Below are positions 1 to 8,154 of a stretch of DNA of 40,285 nucleotides, piece after piece. The notes under the pieces are model-generated. The model worked only from the letters and a program-made list of their open reading frames with translations, was not told the origin of the DNA and did no database searches. The position numbers and the translations under genes were made by a program. Numbering within the stretch: the first letter of the stretch is position 1; every line of letters begins with the position of its first letter. Source of the stretch: a virus; the IMG/VR virus record IMGVR_UViG_3300021964_000170, positions 1 to 40,285 of that record. One strand, given 5' to 3'.

Positions 1-148
1 CGCTGGACAACCAGAAGACATGGACGATGCAGAGTGGGCAGACTGCGTTCAGCGCAACGTCGATCACCTGAAGATTATGGTGGCTAAAGACTTCTGGACC
101 GACGAAGACATGACCGCTGTAAATGCTGCAATAGCTGCTAACGAGTAA
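1..148 (+). CDS. C-terminal end of an unidentified virion-region protein (partial)
   Basis: The reading frame is open from base 2 to a TAA at 146-148 and gives the last 48 residues of a protein whose start lies before the window. The fragment is acidic and soluble-looking, with an AEWADCVQRNVDHL stretch and an alanine-rich end; I recognise no domain. It lies 11 bases ahead of a tail fibre gene on the same strand, so it probably belongs to the late structural or fibre operon. The function cannot be called from this fragment. Confidence 0.6.
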   Translation, partial: AGQPEDMDDAEWADCVQRNVDHLKIMVAKDFWTDEDMTAVNAAIAANE

Positions 149-159
149 GGACCCAGCCA

Positions 160-1260
160 ATGGCACTCAGCACAATCCAGAACAACAGCTTTGCAGACAC
201 AGCGGTACACGGGTATCGGAACCTGCTGATTAATGGTGCTATGCAAATATATCAGAGGGGCGCAGGAACTCTTGCCAGCGGTCAGTTTGGGCCAGATAGG
301 TTTCAATGGGGTAGTGCTAATTTAGACAATTTGGCAGGAACGCTAACACAAGACAGTGATGCACCAGATAATTTTGGTTCTAGTTTAAAGGTAACTGTTA
401 CCACCGCTGAAACAGCGATAGCTTCTGACGAGTACGCTTATCTCAACCAACGCATTGAGGCTCAAAATCTTCAAGGTTTAGGTTACGGTACAAGTTCAGC
501 GAAACAAGTAACACTGTCTTTTTGGGTAAAATCTAGTGTAACTGGAACTTTTGCCGTAGGTTTATACAAAGGTGACAATACCGGACAGATACACAACAAA
601 ACATATACAATAAATTCTGCGGGTACTTGGGAATATAAAACTGTTACTTTTTCTGCTAACACTCTTGCTGGTGGTGCTATAGATAATGACAATGGAATCG
701 GTCTTTATGTAAATTGGCATTTAGGTGCTGGAAGTAATTTTAAAGGTACTTCATCTTCTTCTGGTTGGATTTCATATGTTGTTTCATCGTGGGCAGACGG
801 ACAAGATACAGACGCTGTTCTAACTACGACAAACGCTACATGGCAACTTGCAGGAGCCCAACTAGAGGTCGGCTCTGAAGCAACCCCGTTCGAGCATCGC
901 AGCTATGGGGATGAGCTTGCACGGTGCCAGAGGTATTTTAACAAAGTTAATTCAAGTGGAGCATATCATGTATTTGGACATGGAATAGCTTGGAATACAG
1001 GAACAGGTGATATATCAATAGGAATTAGGCATCCCGTCACGATGCGTACAACTCCAACTCTTGGCAACAGCGGTTTAAGCGGGTTTGGTGTCGACCCTTC
1101 CAATAAAACTATAAGCGCAATGACTTTATATCACCACAATGAAAGCCAATCTACTCTTAAATTAACTGCGGCTTCAGGTTACAGCGCTGGAGATGCATTA
1201 CAGTTAATTGATAGAGATACAACACCGAATGCTAATTTAACATTTGATGCGGAGTTATAA
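160..1260 (+). CDS. Tail fibre or receptor-binding protein with carbohydrate-binding-like fold
   Basis: A 366-residue protein with ATG start. Near residue 20 it carries NLLINGAMQIYQRG, followed by a Ser/Thr/Gly-rich beta-type body and then QLEVGSEATPFEHRSYGDELARC around residues 235-257. This pattern recurs in fibre-like proteins of marine phages and prophages and usually precedes a variable C-terminal receptor-binding part. The role is inferred to be adhesion to the host surface at the virion tail. A 57-residue gene follows after 3 bases, resembling the fibre plus small partner arrangement. No catalytic motif or S74 domain is visible here. It is the first of two fibre units in the window; the second is at 5328-7370. 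Confidence 0.75.
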   Translation: MALSTIQNNSFADTAVHGYRNLLINGAMQIYQRGAGTLASGQFGPDRFQWGSANLDNLAGTLTQDSDAPDNFGSSLKVTVTTAETAIASDEYAYLNQRIEAQNLQGLGYGTSSAKQVTLSFWVKSSVTGTFAVGLYKGDNTGQIHNKTYTINSAGTWEYKTVTFSANTLAGGAIDNDNGIGLYVNWHLGAGSNFKGTSSSSGWISYVVSSWADGQDTDAVLTTTNATWQLAGAQLEVGSEATPFEHRSYGDELARCQRYFNKVNSSGAYHVFGHGIAWNTGTGDISIGIRHPVTMRTTPTLGNSGLSGFGVDPSNKTISAMTLYHHNESQSTLKLTAASGYSAGDALQLIDRDTTPNANLTFDAEL

Positions 1261-1263
1261 GCA

Positions 1264-1437
1264 ATGAACATTACATCAGCACAGTACATTGCAGGGCGTG
1301 GAGGTAATAACTCAAGCATCACCGCAACCATAGACGGACAGGAGCTATCCGTCCCACTCGATCCAGCCAACCGCCACTACGCTGAAATTTTGCGCCAAGT
1401 AGAAGAAGGCGTGTTAACAATTCAAGAAGCCGAGTAA
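1264..1437 (+). CDS. Small fibre-associated protein, 57 aa
   Basis: The ATG lies 3 bases after the fibre stop and the frame ends at TAA 1435-1437. The product is MNITSAQYIAG, then a short beta-like stretch (ITATIDGQELSVPLD), then a helical end (HYAEILRQVEEG). Small proteins of this type commonly follow fibre genes in marine phages, possibly as assembly partners, but the function is not established. Tight coupling to the fibre gene suggests co-translation. Confidence 0.65.
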   Translation: MNITSAQYIAGRGGNNSSITATIDGQELSVPLDPANRHYAEILRQVEEGVLTIQEAE

Positions 1438-1447
1438 GGCATAACAT

Positions 1448-2131
1448 ATGACCGCTATATCACCTCTAGCTTCATTTCCATTAGCTAGTAGCGCCTACAT
1501 AGACGCTGATGTAGCTGTCACGGGTGTATCTGCTACCGGTAGTATAGGTACTATTACACTAAACCTTACTGCTAATGTAGGTATAAACGGTGTATCTGGT
1601 ACAGGTAGTTCTGGAAGTGTCACTGTACCGGTAGAACAGCCCTCTACAGGCGTATCTGCTACAGGTAGCGTAGGTACCCTTACCGTACCAATAACACAGC
1701 CTGTAAGCGGCGTAGAAGGCACTAGCAGTGCTGGTACAGTAGCACCTAACTTAACATACTCTGTAGATGGTGTTGACGCTACAGGCTCTGTAGGAACGCT
1801 TCAAACTAATGTTGTTACAAATGTTAGCGGTGTTTCTGCAACAGGTGCATCAGGTACAGCACAACCAAATGTTGCTGTAGTACCGACAGGCGTTGAAGCT
1901 ACAGGCTCTATTGGCGTACCGTTTATTACGTACTTGGTAGATAGCTTTGTAGGGGTAGAAGCTACAGGTTCTGTAGGTACACCTACACTGCATGTAACGC
2001 ATGTTCTTACTACTAATGCCTTAAACCTTACGGTTGGTTCACCTACACCAATAGGCGTAGTATTTAATTTTGATGCAGTTAAAACACAGTATAGTAGAAG
2101 GCGCTGTGTGTATATACCGAGAGTTGCATAA
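1448..2131 (+). CDS. Glycine/threonine repeat protein, probable fibre-shaft or virion decoration protein
   Basis: A 227-residue protein dominated by eight copies of a roughly 20-residue unit with core GV(S/E/D)(A/G)TGS(V/I)GT. The GV pairs begin at about residues 26, 48, 68, 88, 108, 128, 148 and 169. Between cores lie alternating hydrophobic stretches such as TLTVPITQPV, which suggest stacked beta strands. The C-terminal 45 residues are non-repetitive and end in the basic segment YSRRRCVYIPRVA. It sits among fibre and tail genes, so a virion location is likely. I do not recognise a named family. It overlaps the next ATG by one base (TAATG). Confidence 0.7.
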   Translation: MTAISPLASFPLASSAYIDADVAVTGVSATGSIGTITLNLTANVGINGVSGTGSSGSVTVPVEQPSTGVSATGSVGTLTVPITQPVSGVEGTSSAGTVAPNLTYSVDGVDATGSVGTLQTNVVTNVSGVSATGASGTAQPNVAVVPTGVEATGSIGVPFITYLVDSFVGVEATGSVGTPTLHVTHVLTTNALNLTVGSPTPIGVVFNFDAVKTQYSRRRCVYIPRVA

Positions 2132-2238
2132 TGTCTACAACATATGAAAGAACTATACGAGTACCTAAAGAACAACGTACTGTATATGTAGAAAGAAAAA
2201 CTGATTCGTATGATCGAACTGTTTACGTAGCGGAGTAG
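2131..2238 (+). CDS. Very small conserved tail-region protein, 35 aa
   Basis: The ATG overlaps the preceding stop by one base and the frame ends at TAG 2236-2238. The 35-residue product repeats an RT(I/V)-x-V-x-E pattern (RTIRVPKEQ, RTVYVERK, RTVYVAE), so it looks like three short beta strands of the same design. Small proteins with this pattern sit between fibre-region and adaptor genes in marine podoviruses. The function is unknown; a structural peptide is the simplest inference. Confidence 0.55.
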   Translation: MSTTYERTIRVPKEQRTVYVERKTDSYDRTVYVAE

Positions 2239-2242
2239 TAGA

Positions 2243-2593
2243 ATGTCTTTTAGATGGCCTGTTAAAGATCCTGATGAAACACTAGACTATAGTGTAGATT
2301 GGTCACGCTTTTTAGAAGCGGAAGACACAACAATCAGTTCTGTTATTTGGTACGTTAAAACCAATGAGATTGGTAAGACTACACTAGCAGACGGTGAAGA
2401 CTTAACCACTGCATCTGGTAATTCAGTTACAGACAGTATACAAAATGTATCATCATCAAACACTAACACTGTTGCTACAATTAACATTGGTGGTGGTGTT
2501 CTTAATCGTGAATATACCTTCATGTGCAGAATGACAGACAATACAGGAAGCACTGCTGAACGGTCTATTAAACTAACTATAAGAGAGAAATAA
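2243..2593 (+). CDS. Fibre-tail adaptor-like protein
   Basis: A 116-residue protein opening MSFRWPVKDPDETLDYSVDWSRFL and closing with a typical Ig-like beta end (REYTFMCRMTDNTGSTAERSIKLTI). The DPDExLDYxxDWS opening is seen in phage proteins annotated as fibre-tail adaptors (Gp77-like), which link receptor-binding fibres to the tail. The position between fibre genes and the adaptor/nozzle pair fits that role. TAATG overlap with the next gene indicates translational coupling. The family assignment is from memory of the N-terminal motif and needs a profile search. Confidence 0.6.
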   Translation: MSFRWPVKDPDETLDYSVDWSRFLEAEDTTISSVIWYVKTNEIGKTTLADGEDLTTASGNSVTDSIQNVSSSNTNTVATINIGGGVLNREYTFMCRMTDNTGSTAERSIKLTIREK

Positions 2594-3345
2594 TGGCATA
2601 CAATTTTCTCGGTCTTGTAAACGAAATAAACAGACGGCTTAACGAAGTTGAGCTAACGTCATCTAACTTTAGTACAGCTAAAGGTTTTTATGCTCATGCT
2701 AAAGACTCAGTTAATGCGTCACTTAGGCATATCAATCAGTCTGAGTATAGCTGGCCATTTAACCATGTTATGCAAGAAGATATTCTTAGTGCAGGCATAA
2801 CACGCTATCCATTTCCGTATGACTGTAAGATTATATCATTTGATAGTTTTAGAATTAAAGAAGATAGTTCTATAAGTGCTAATACTAAAAAATTAAAGGT
2901 ATTAGATTATGAAGAATATTTAGAGAAAGCTATATCACAAGAGTATAAGACACTTACTGAAAGTAACAGCTTACCTAATTATGTATTTCATGCACCGTCA
3001 TTAGAGTACGGAATGGTTCCTCCACCAGATAAAGCGTATACCGTTGTTTATGAATATTATCGTATACCGGTAGATTTAGAACTAGCTACAGACGTTCCCA
3101 ATGTACCTGAACGCTTTAAACATATTATTGTAGATGGGTCAATGTACTACGCGTATTTGTTTAGGGGTGACACACAGATGGCTACAGTTTCATTACAGAA
3201 GTTTGAAGACGGTATTAAGAATATGCGTAGTATGCTTATTAATAGATATGAGTATCTACGTAGCTATATGGTCAGTAATAATCAGGGTGGCGCACGTTTA
3301 GCTGCTTCATCTTCTAACGCAGGTTCATCGTTGGATTCACTATAA
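2593..3345 (+). CDS. Head-tail adaptor (SU10 adaptor-like, tail tube A equivalent)
   Basis: A 250-residue protein starting MAYNFLGLVNEINRRLNEVEL, followed by a helical segment with NASLRHINQSEYSWPFN and a closing helical half (VPERFKHIIVDGSMYYAYLFRGDTQMA). This architecture matches adaptor proteins of Vibrio phage SU10 and HMO-2011-like phages, which form the ring between portal and nozzle. The gene is followed without a gap by the nozzle gene (TAATG overlap), the usual adaptor-nozzle pairing. The length is typical for the family. The alternative T7 gp11-like name is functionally equivalent. Confidence 0.75.
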   Translation: MAYNFLGLVNEINRRLNEVELTSSNFSTAKGFYAHAKDSVNASLRHINQSEYSWPFNHVMQEDILSAGITRYPFPYDCKIISFDSFRIKEDSSISANTKKLKVLDYEEYLEKAISQEYKTLTESNSLPNYVFHAPSLEYGMVPPPDKAYTVVYEYYRIPVDLELATDVPNVPERFKHIIVDGSMYYAYLFRGDTQMATVSLQKFEDGIKNMRSMLINRYEYLRSYMVSNNQGGARLAASSSNAGSSLDSL

Positions 3346-5324
3346 TGGAAACATGGCAAACTTACCCTATTGAGTTTAGAGGTGGTTTAATAACTAATCT
3401 TAGTCCTTTACAGCAGGGTCTAAACGCTCCGGGTAGTGCTACAATATTACGTAACTTTGAGCCATCTATTGAAGGTGGCTATAGACGTATTAATGGTTAT
3501 ACTAAATATGAGAGTACACTAGTGCCGCCATATGGTAAGCCTGTTGTTCATGGTGCTTCACAAACAGGCACAACATTAATTATAGGAAACATACACAAAA
3601 CACCAGAAGCGGATGACACGTTTACTATAGCAGGTGTTACCGGAACATATACTATAAGTAGTCTTAGTTTTGACGCTACAAATAATAGAGCAACATTAAC
3701 ACTAGCTGAGTCACTAGATAGTAGTCCTGCTAATGCCGCAGAACTTACATTTGTAACTACAGCAACAAAACATTTAATGACGGGCATAGCTGTATTTGAA
3801 GACACGGTGTTAGTGCAGCGTAATTTTGATATGTTTAAAACAACAGGATCTGGTTTTACTCATATTAATTTACCTTCATATGGCAGTGTACTAATTAATG
3901 GCGGATCACAAACAGGCTCTAGTTTAGTGGTAGATGGTTTAACCGCAGCACCGCAGGCCGGTGACGTATTTAAAATAGCTGGAGTAGATAAAGTATATAC
4001 TATAACTGCTGACGCAACGGTTACTTCAGGTGGCGCTACGTTAGCAATTAATCCTGCATTAGCTAGCAGTCCAGCAGACAATGCAGCTATAACATTCTTA
4101 TCCGTATCTCGCGACGGTGCTGGGAGGCTTCGCTTTGATCGGTATAACTTTAATGGGACAGATAAAATTATATTTGTTGATGGAGCTAACAATCCAGCAA
4201 TATATGATGGTACTACATATACCGTTTTAGATAGTGCGCCGACTGACGTTAATGCAGCTACGCACGTAAAAAACTTTAAAAATAGCTTGTTTTTTGCTAA
4301 AGGTTCTGATATAACTTTCACAGCAGTATATACAGATTCAGACTTTAGTGCTGCCAATGGTGCTGGTACACTAAATGTAGGTGACGACATTGTTGGATTA
4401 TCTGTATTTAGAGAGCAATTATTTATCTTTACGGAAAATTCAATCTTTAAGATAGCAGGTTCTACTATAGCAGACTTTAGATTAGATCCTGTAACTAGAG
4501 ACATTGGTTGTATAGCAGGTGACAGTATTCAAGAAATAGGTACTGACGTAATGTTTTTAGCACCAGACGGCTTAAGACTATTGGGTGCTACAGACAGAGT
4601 AGGCGACTTTAGTTTTCAAAATGTGTCAAAGACTATACAGAGTAAGTTTAGTAACTTTACAGCTTCTAGTACCAGTTACTCTAGTGTAGTTATTAGGGGT
4701 AAGTCTCAGTATAGATTATTAGGATACAACGCATCTTACACGCAGGAAAATGCTTTAGGTATTATTGTAACACAGTTAGCTGAAGAAGGCGGTGGAGGAT
4801 TTGGCTGTTCAGAAACAAGAGGCATTCAAGTCTACGTAGCAGACAGTCATTTAAATGAAGGAACAGAATTAATTGTTTTTGGCAATAATAATGGTTATGT
4901 TTATCAGTTAGAGCAGGGCAATAGCTTCGATGGTTCTGATATATACGCAGTATTTGCTACACCTAATTTACCTTTAACAGATCCGAGAGTACGTAAGACA
5001 TTTTATAAAATGTTTTTATATACAGATCCATCAGGCATTGTTTCATTTGATGCGTATTTAAAACTAGACTTTGACCAAGTAGATGGAATACAGCCTGAAG
5101 GTGTTCTTATAAATAATATATTAGAAACTTCAGGTTCAGTTTCATTATATGGTTTAGGTACGTATGGATCTGGTTTGTTTGGTGGTAAGTTACAATACGT
5201 ATTTGAAGCACAATTAATAGGATCTGGCTATACAGGGTCTTTAGTATTTGAAAGTAACAATACTAACCCATCTTACACATTAGACGCTGTTACGATAGAA
5301 TACGCTAACAACGCAAGGAGATAA
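3345..5324 (+). CDS. Tail nozzle protein (tail tube B equivalent) with duplicated inserted domain
   Basis: A 659-residue protein beginning METWQTYPIEFRGGLITNLSPLQQG, the form typical of nozzle proteins in SU10/HMO-2011-like podoviruses. Predicted role: distal tail tube through which DNA leaves the virion. A later beta-propeller-like region contains NPAIYDGTTY, LFIFTENSIFKI and TRDIGCIAGDSIQEIGTDVMFLAPDGL. Two related segments, about residues 69-137 and 185-252, share the frame GxSQTGxxL...AGDxFxIAGVxxxYTI...LxxSPAxxAxxTF. They look like tandem copies of one beta domain inserted in the N-terminal part. The downstream gene starts 4 bases after the stop. Confidence 0.78.
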   Translation: METWQTYPIEFRGGLITNLSPLQQGLNAPGSATILRNFEPSIEGGYRRINGYTKYESTLVPPYGKPVVHGASQTGTTLIIGNIHKTPEADDTFTIAGVTGTYTISSLSFDATNNRATLTLAESLDSSPANAAELTFVTTATKHLMTGIAVFEDTVLVQRNFDMFKTTGSGFTHINLPSYGSVLINGGSQTGSSLVVDGLTAAPQAGDVFKIAGVDKVYTITADATVTSGGATLAINPALASSPADNAAITFLSVSRDGAGRLRFDRYNFNGTDKIIFVDGANNPAIYDGTTYTVLDSAPTDVNAATHVKNFKNSLFFAKGSDITFTAVYTDSDFSAANGAGTLNVGDDIVGLSVFREQLFIFTENSIFKIAGSTIADFRLDPVTRDIGCIAGDSIQEIGTDVMFLAPDGLRLLGATDRVGDFSFQNVSKTIQSKFSNFTASSTSYSSVVIRGKSQYRLLGYNASYTQENALGIIVTQLAEEGGGGFGCSETRGIQVYVADSHLNEGTELIVFGNNNGYVYQLEQGNSFDGSDIYAVFATPNLPLTDPRVRKTFYKMFLYTDPSGIVSFDAYLKLDFDQVDGIQPEGVLINNILETSGSVSLYGLGTYGSGLFGGKLQYVFEAQLIGSGYTGSLVFESNNTNPSYTLDAVTIEYANNARR

Positions 5325-5327
5325 CAT

Positions 5328-7370
5328 ATGGGTACGGGATATACAAGAAACGACACGTCTAATAATATATCTGACGGTAATGTTATTAACAGTGCGGATC
5401 TTGACGGTGAATTTGACGCTATCGTAACTGCCTTTAGTACGTCTGGTCATACGCATGACGGTACTGCTGCTGAAGGTGGTGCAATTACTTTTGTTGGTCC
5501 TGTACAAGATCTTGTTGTTAGCGCTACTGAAGTTAAACCTAAGACCACAAACACACTTAGCATTGGCACTAATGTACTACAATTTAAAGATTTGTATATT
5601 GACGGTAAAGCGTACATTGATGGTTTAGGTGAAAGCATTCTTGTAGATACTGACAAAAAGATTGAGTTTCGTAGTGCTTCTAACTTTATTAATTCCAGTA
5701 CTACCGGTCAATTAGATATTGATGCGGGTAGTGAAGTAGAAATTACTACTACTACATTAGATATTAATGCTACTACTACAGACATTAGTAGTGCGCTTAC
5801 TGTAGGTGGTGCAATAACTGCTAGTAGTGGCGGATCATTAACAGGTACATGGTCAGATTTAGGTACAGTTACTACTATTGATATTAATGGTGGTACTATT
5901 GATGGTGCTACTATTAATGCTACACCTATTGGTGGCTCTACTGCTGCGGCAGGTTCGTTTACAACACTTGCTGCAAGTGGCGCACTTACCTCTGCAAGTT
6001 TAAATGTTAATAGCTCTACTACAATTACAGGAGTTCGTAATAGTAGTACACTATCCGGTGCATCTGCTAGTGCTACGCATTTAGCTACAGAGCAAGCTAT
6101 TAAAGCATATGTAGATGCTCAAGTAGATACTGTAGATACATTATCTGAAATTCTTGCAATAGGTAATACAACAGGCAGCAACAATATTGTTGTTAGCTCT
6201 GGTCAAGCTATTACCACAAACACTATTAATGAAACTACAGCAGCATCTGGTGTAACTGTTGACAGCGTATTGCTTAAAGACGGTGTTGTAACTGGTGCAT
6301 TAACTGGTAACGTAACTGGTAATGTAACAGGTAATCTTACGGGCGATGTCGCAGGTAACGTAACTTCAACGGGAACATCTACATTTACTACTGTAGACAT
6401 TAACGGTGGTGCTATTGACGGTACTTCAATAGGTTCTAGCTCTACGTCAAGTGGTGCCTTTACTACACTTAGTGCTAGTAGTACAGCTACGTTTTATAGT
6501 TCTACTAGTCATCGAGATAATGTTCCTGCATATTTTGGTAATAGTAATGACTTACAAATTTTGCATAATGGTACTGACTCAGTTATACAAGAACAGGGGA
6601 CTGGCAGCTTATACATTCAAAGTACAGGCGGAGATATTATCCTTCGTACTAGTAGTACTGATAATGCTATTTACATAGATCAAGATAATGCTGTTACACT
6701 GTATTACGATAATGCTGCAAAGCTTGCAACAAATACTTCTGGTATTAGTGTTACAGGCAACATTACAGTATCCGGTACTGTTGATGGTCGTGACGTTGCT
6801 ACTGATGGTGCAAAATTAGATACTATTGCTACTAGTGCTAATAACTATACACACCCAACGCATCCGGGTGATGACATTAATATAGACACAGGCGCATTGT
6901 CTGGTGTTACAGTTATCAGTGATTTAAACTTTAACATAACTACAGATACGCTCGGTCACGTTACAGACGCTAATGGAGCAGTTTCAACTAGAAGCATTAC
7001 ATTAGGTGACTTTGGTATTACCGCAACGGCAGGTGAAATTAACGCGCTAGATGGGATAGGAACAATATGGCATAATGGTAATGACGCATTAAGTTATAGT
7101 AGTTCTAATACGTCTAGCGGATATGTGAAGTTACCTAATGGGCTTTATATTCAATGGGGCTTTGATTCTTCTACCTCTGGTTATCATACTGTTACTTTTC
7201 CGATTGCCTTCCCAAGCTATTGTTTTTCGGTAGTAACTTCTATTGCAGAGCAATATGCAGGAGAGGCTTGGACCGTCTATCACTCTAACTGGAATCGTTC
7301 TAGAACCGGTTTTACTACGTACAGTTCGTCTGCAATATCAGATACAATATATATAGCAATAGGGATTTAA
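5328..7370 (+). CDS. Tail fibre protein with gp53-like C-terminal domain
   Basis: A 680-residue protein. The N-terminus (MGTGYTRNDTSNNISDGNVINSADLDGEFDAIVTAF) is the usual virion-attachment start of marine phage fibres. The body is a low-complexity shaft rich in GT, DING and NVTGN repeats, for example TGNVTGNVTGNLTGDVAGNVT around residue 330. The last roughly 95 residues (SSGYVKLPNGLYIQWG... VTFPIAFPSYCFSVV... IYIAIGI) match the gp53-like tail fibre C-terminal domain, which would form the receptor-binding tip. A tail assembly chaperone-like gene follows after 2 bases. The SD AAGGAGATAA ahead of the ATG supports the start. Confidence 0.8.
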   Translation: MGTGYTRNDTSNNISDGNVINSADLDGEFDAIVTAFSTSGHTHDGTAAEGGAITFVGPVQDLVVSATEVKPKTTNTLSIGTNVLQFKDLYIDGKAYIDGLGESILVDTDKKIEFRSASNFINSSTTGQLDIDAGSEVEITTTTLDINATTTDISSALTVGGAITASSGGSLTGTWSDLGTVTTIDINGGTIDGATINATPIGGSTAAAGSFTTLAASGALTSASLNVNSSTTITGVRNSSTLSGASASATHLATEQAIKAYVDAQVDTVDTLSEILAIGNTTGSNNIVVSSGQAITTNTINETTAASGVTVDSVLLKDGVVTGALTGNVTGNVTGNLTGDVAGNVTSTGTSTFTTVDINGGAIDGTSIGSSSTSSGAFTTLSASSTATFYSSTSHRDNVPAYFGNSNDLQILHNGTDSVIQEQGTGSLYIQSTGGDIILRTSSTDNAIYIDQDNAVTLYYDNAAKLATNTSGISVTGNITVSGTVDGRDVATDGAKLDTIATSANNYTHPTHPGDDINIDTGALSGVTVISDLNFNITTDTLGHVTDANGAVSTRSITLGDFGITATAGEINALDGIGTIWHNGNDALSYSSSNTSSGYVKLPNGLYIQWGFDSSTSGYHTVTFPIAFPSYCFSVVTSIAEQYAGEAWTVYHSNWNRSRTGFTTYSSSAISDTIYIAIGI

Positions 7371-7372
7371 CC

Positions 7373-7753
7373 ATGAAATATGCACACGTAGAAAACAACG
7401 GTCAAATATTAGGCTGGTATGAAAGTGAAATACATGATACAATACCAGAACCTAATGTTCAAGTCTCAGAAGAGACTTGGCAAAATGCTATAAACTCTAG
7501 TCACAATACAATCATCGACGGTGTAACTAGCCAAGTTGACTACGGAAGCGAAGAGCAAAAAGCTCAAAGTATCAGAACGATGCGGGACGAACTTCTAGTT
7601 CGCGAAGTTGACCCCATTGTTACAAACCCTCTCCGCTGGGCAGAACTGTCTTCAGCAGAGCAACAAGCATGGGCAGACTATCGTATAGCTTTGCTCGATG
7701 TGCCACAACAGGCTGGTTTTCCTAACACGATTACATGGCCAACTAAACCATAG
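7373..7753 (+). CDS. Phage tail assembly chaperone-like protein
   Basis: A 126-residue protein. The N-terminal half is a small beta domain (MKYAHVENNGQILGWYES). The C-terminal half contains MRDELLVREVDPIVTNPLRWAELS, then QQAWADYRIALLDVP and the ending NTITWPTKP, the signature of the Phage_tail_APC family (R-x-x-LL ... W-x-x-YR-x-x-LxD-x-P ... WP-x-KP). Such proteins help fold or attach tail fibres. The immediately upstream fibre gene is the obvious client. Confidence 0.72.
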   Translation: MKYAHVENNGQILGWYESEIHDTIPEPNVQVSEETWQNAINSSHNTIIDGVTSQVDYGSEEQKAQSIRTMRDELLVREVDPIVTNPLRWAELSSAEQQAWADYRIALLDVPQQAGFPNTITWPTKP

Positions 7754-7766
7754 AAAGGACTAAACA

Positions 7767-7985
7767 ATGGGACAAGATAAAAAGAACCCTATTGTAGTTA
7801 ATGACGTACAATACGAATTAGAAAACTTTAGCGATCAACAAAGGACTATGGTTAATCATATTGCTGATCTTGATCGTAAGTTATCAAGCGCACGTTTTAA
7901 CGTACAGCAGCTTGAAGTAGGTAGAGAAGCGTTTGTCAATATGCTAGCGCAATCTCTAGAACAACAACCAGAAAAGGCTGCATAA
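7767..7985 (+). CDS. DUF6447-like small protein
   Basis: A 72-residue protein with a short beta hairpin (IVVNDVQYELENFSDQQRTMVNHI) followed by a helix with heptad character (ADLDRKLSSARFNVQQLEVGREAFVNMLAQSLEQ). This resembles DUF6447, small proteins found beside structural genes in cyanophages and other marine phages. The role is unknown. The start is preceded by AAAGGAC. It lies between the fibre chaperone and the holin. Confidence 0.55.
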   Translation: MGQDKKNPIVVNDVQYELENFSDQQRTMVNHIADLDRKLSSARFNVQQLEVGREAFVNMLAQSLEQQPEKAA

Positions 7986-7989
7986 ATAA

Positions 7990-8151
7990 ATGTTAGACCC
8001 GTCAGAAAAAACTATTATTGACTGGTCTGCTGTCACAGTGGCAGTAGGCACTCTATTTGAAATACTGCCTGCTGTGGCTTCATTGCTATCCGTAATTTGG
8101 TTGTCGTTAAGAATATATCAGACGATTAAAGAATTAAGATCTAAGGAATAA
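7990..8151 (+). CDS. Putative holin, 53 aa
   Basis: The ATG at 7990 and TAA at 8149-8151 give a 53-residue protein. A polar start (MLDPSEKTIIDWSAV) is followed by a long hydrophobic span (about residues 15-44, VAVGTLFEILPAVASLLSVIWLSL) and a charged end (IKELRSKE). Size, topology and an IDW-SAV-TVAVGTL start match small holins of marine podoviruses, which open the inner membrane for lysis. It is the only lysis-type gene on the late strand; the two wall hydrolases are on the opposite strand (26471-26926 and 32783-33178). Confidence 0.68.
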   Translation: MLDPSEKTIIDWSAVTVAVGTLFEILPAVASLLSVIWLSLRIYQTIKELRSKE

Positions 8152-8154
8152 AAT

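Noticed and set aside
3860-4504. A 214-codon minus-strand frame opposite the nozzle gene
   Set aside because: Antisense shadow of a well-supported structural gene with repetitive Thr/Ser/Ala codons.
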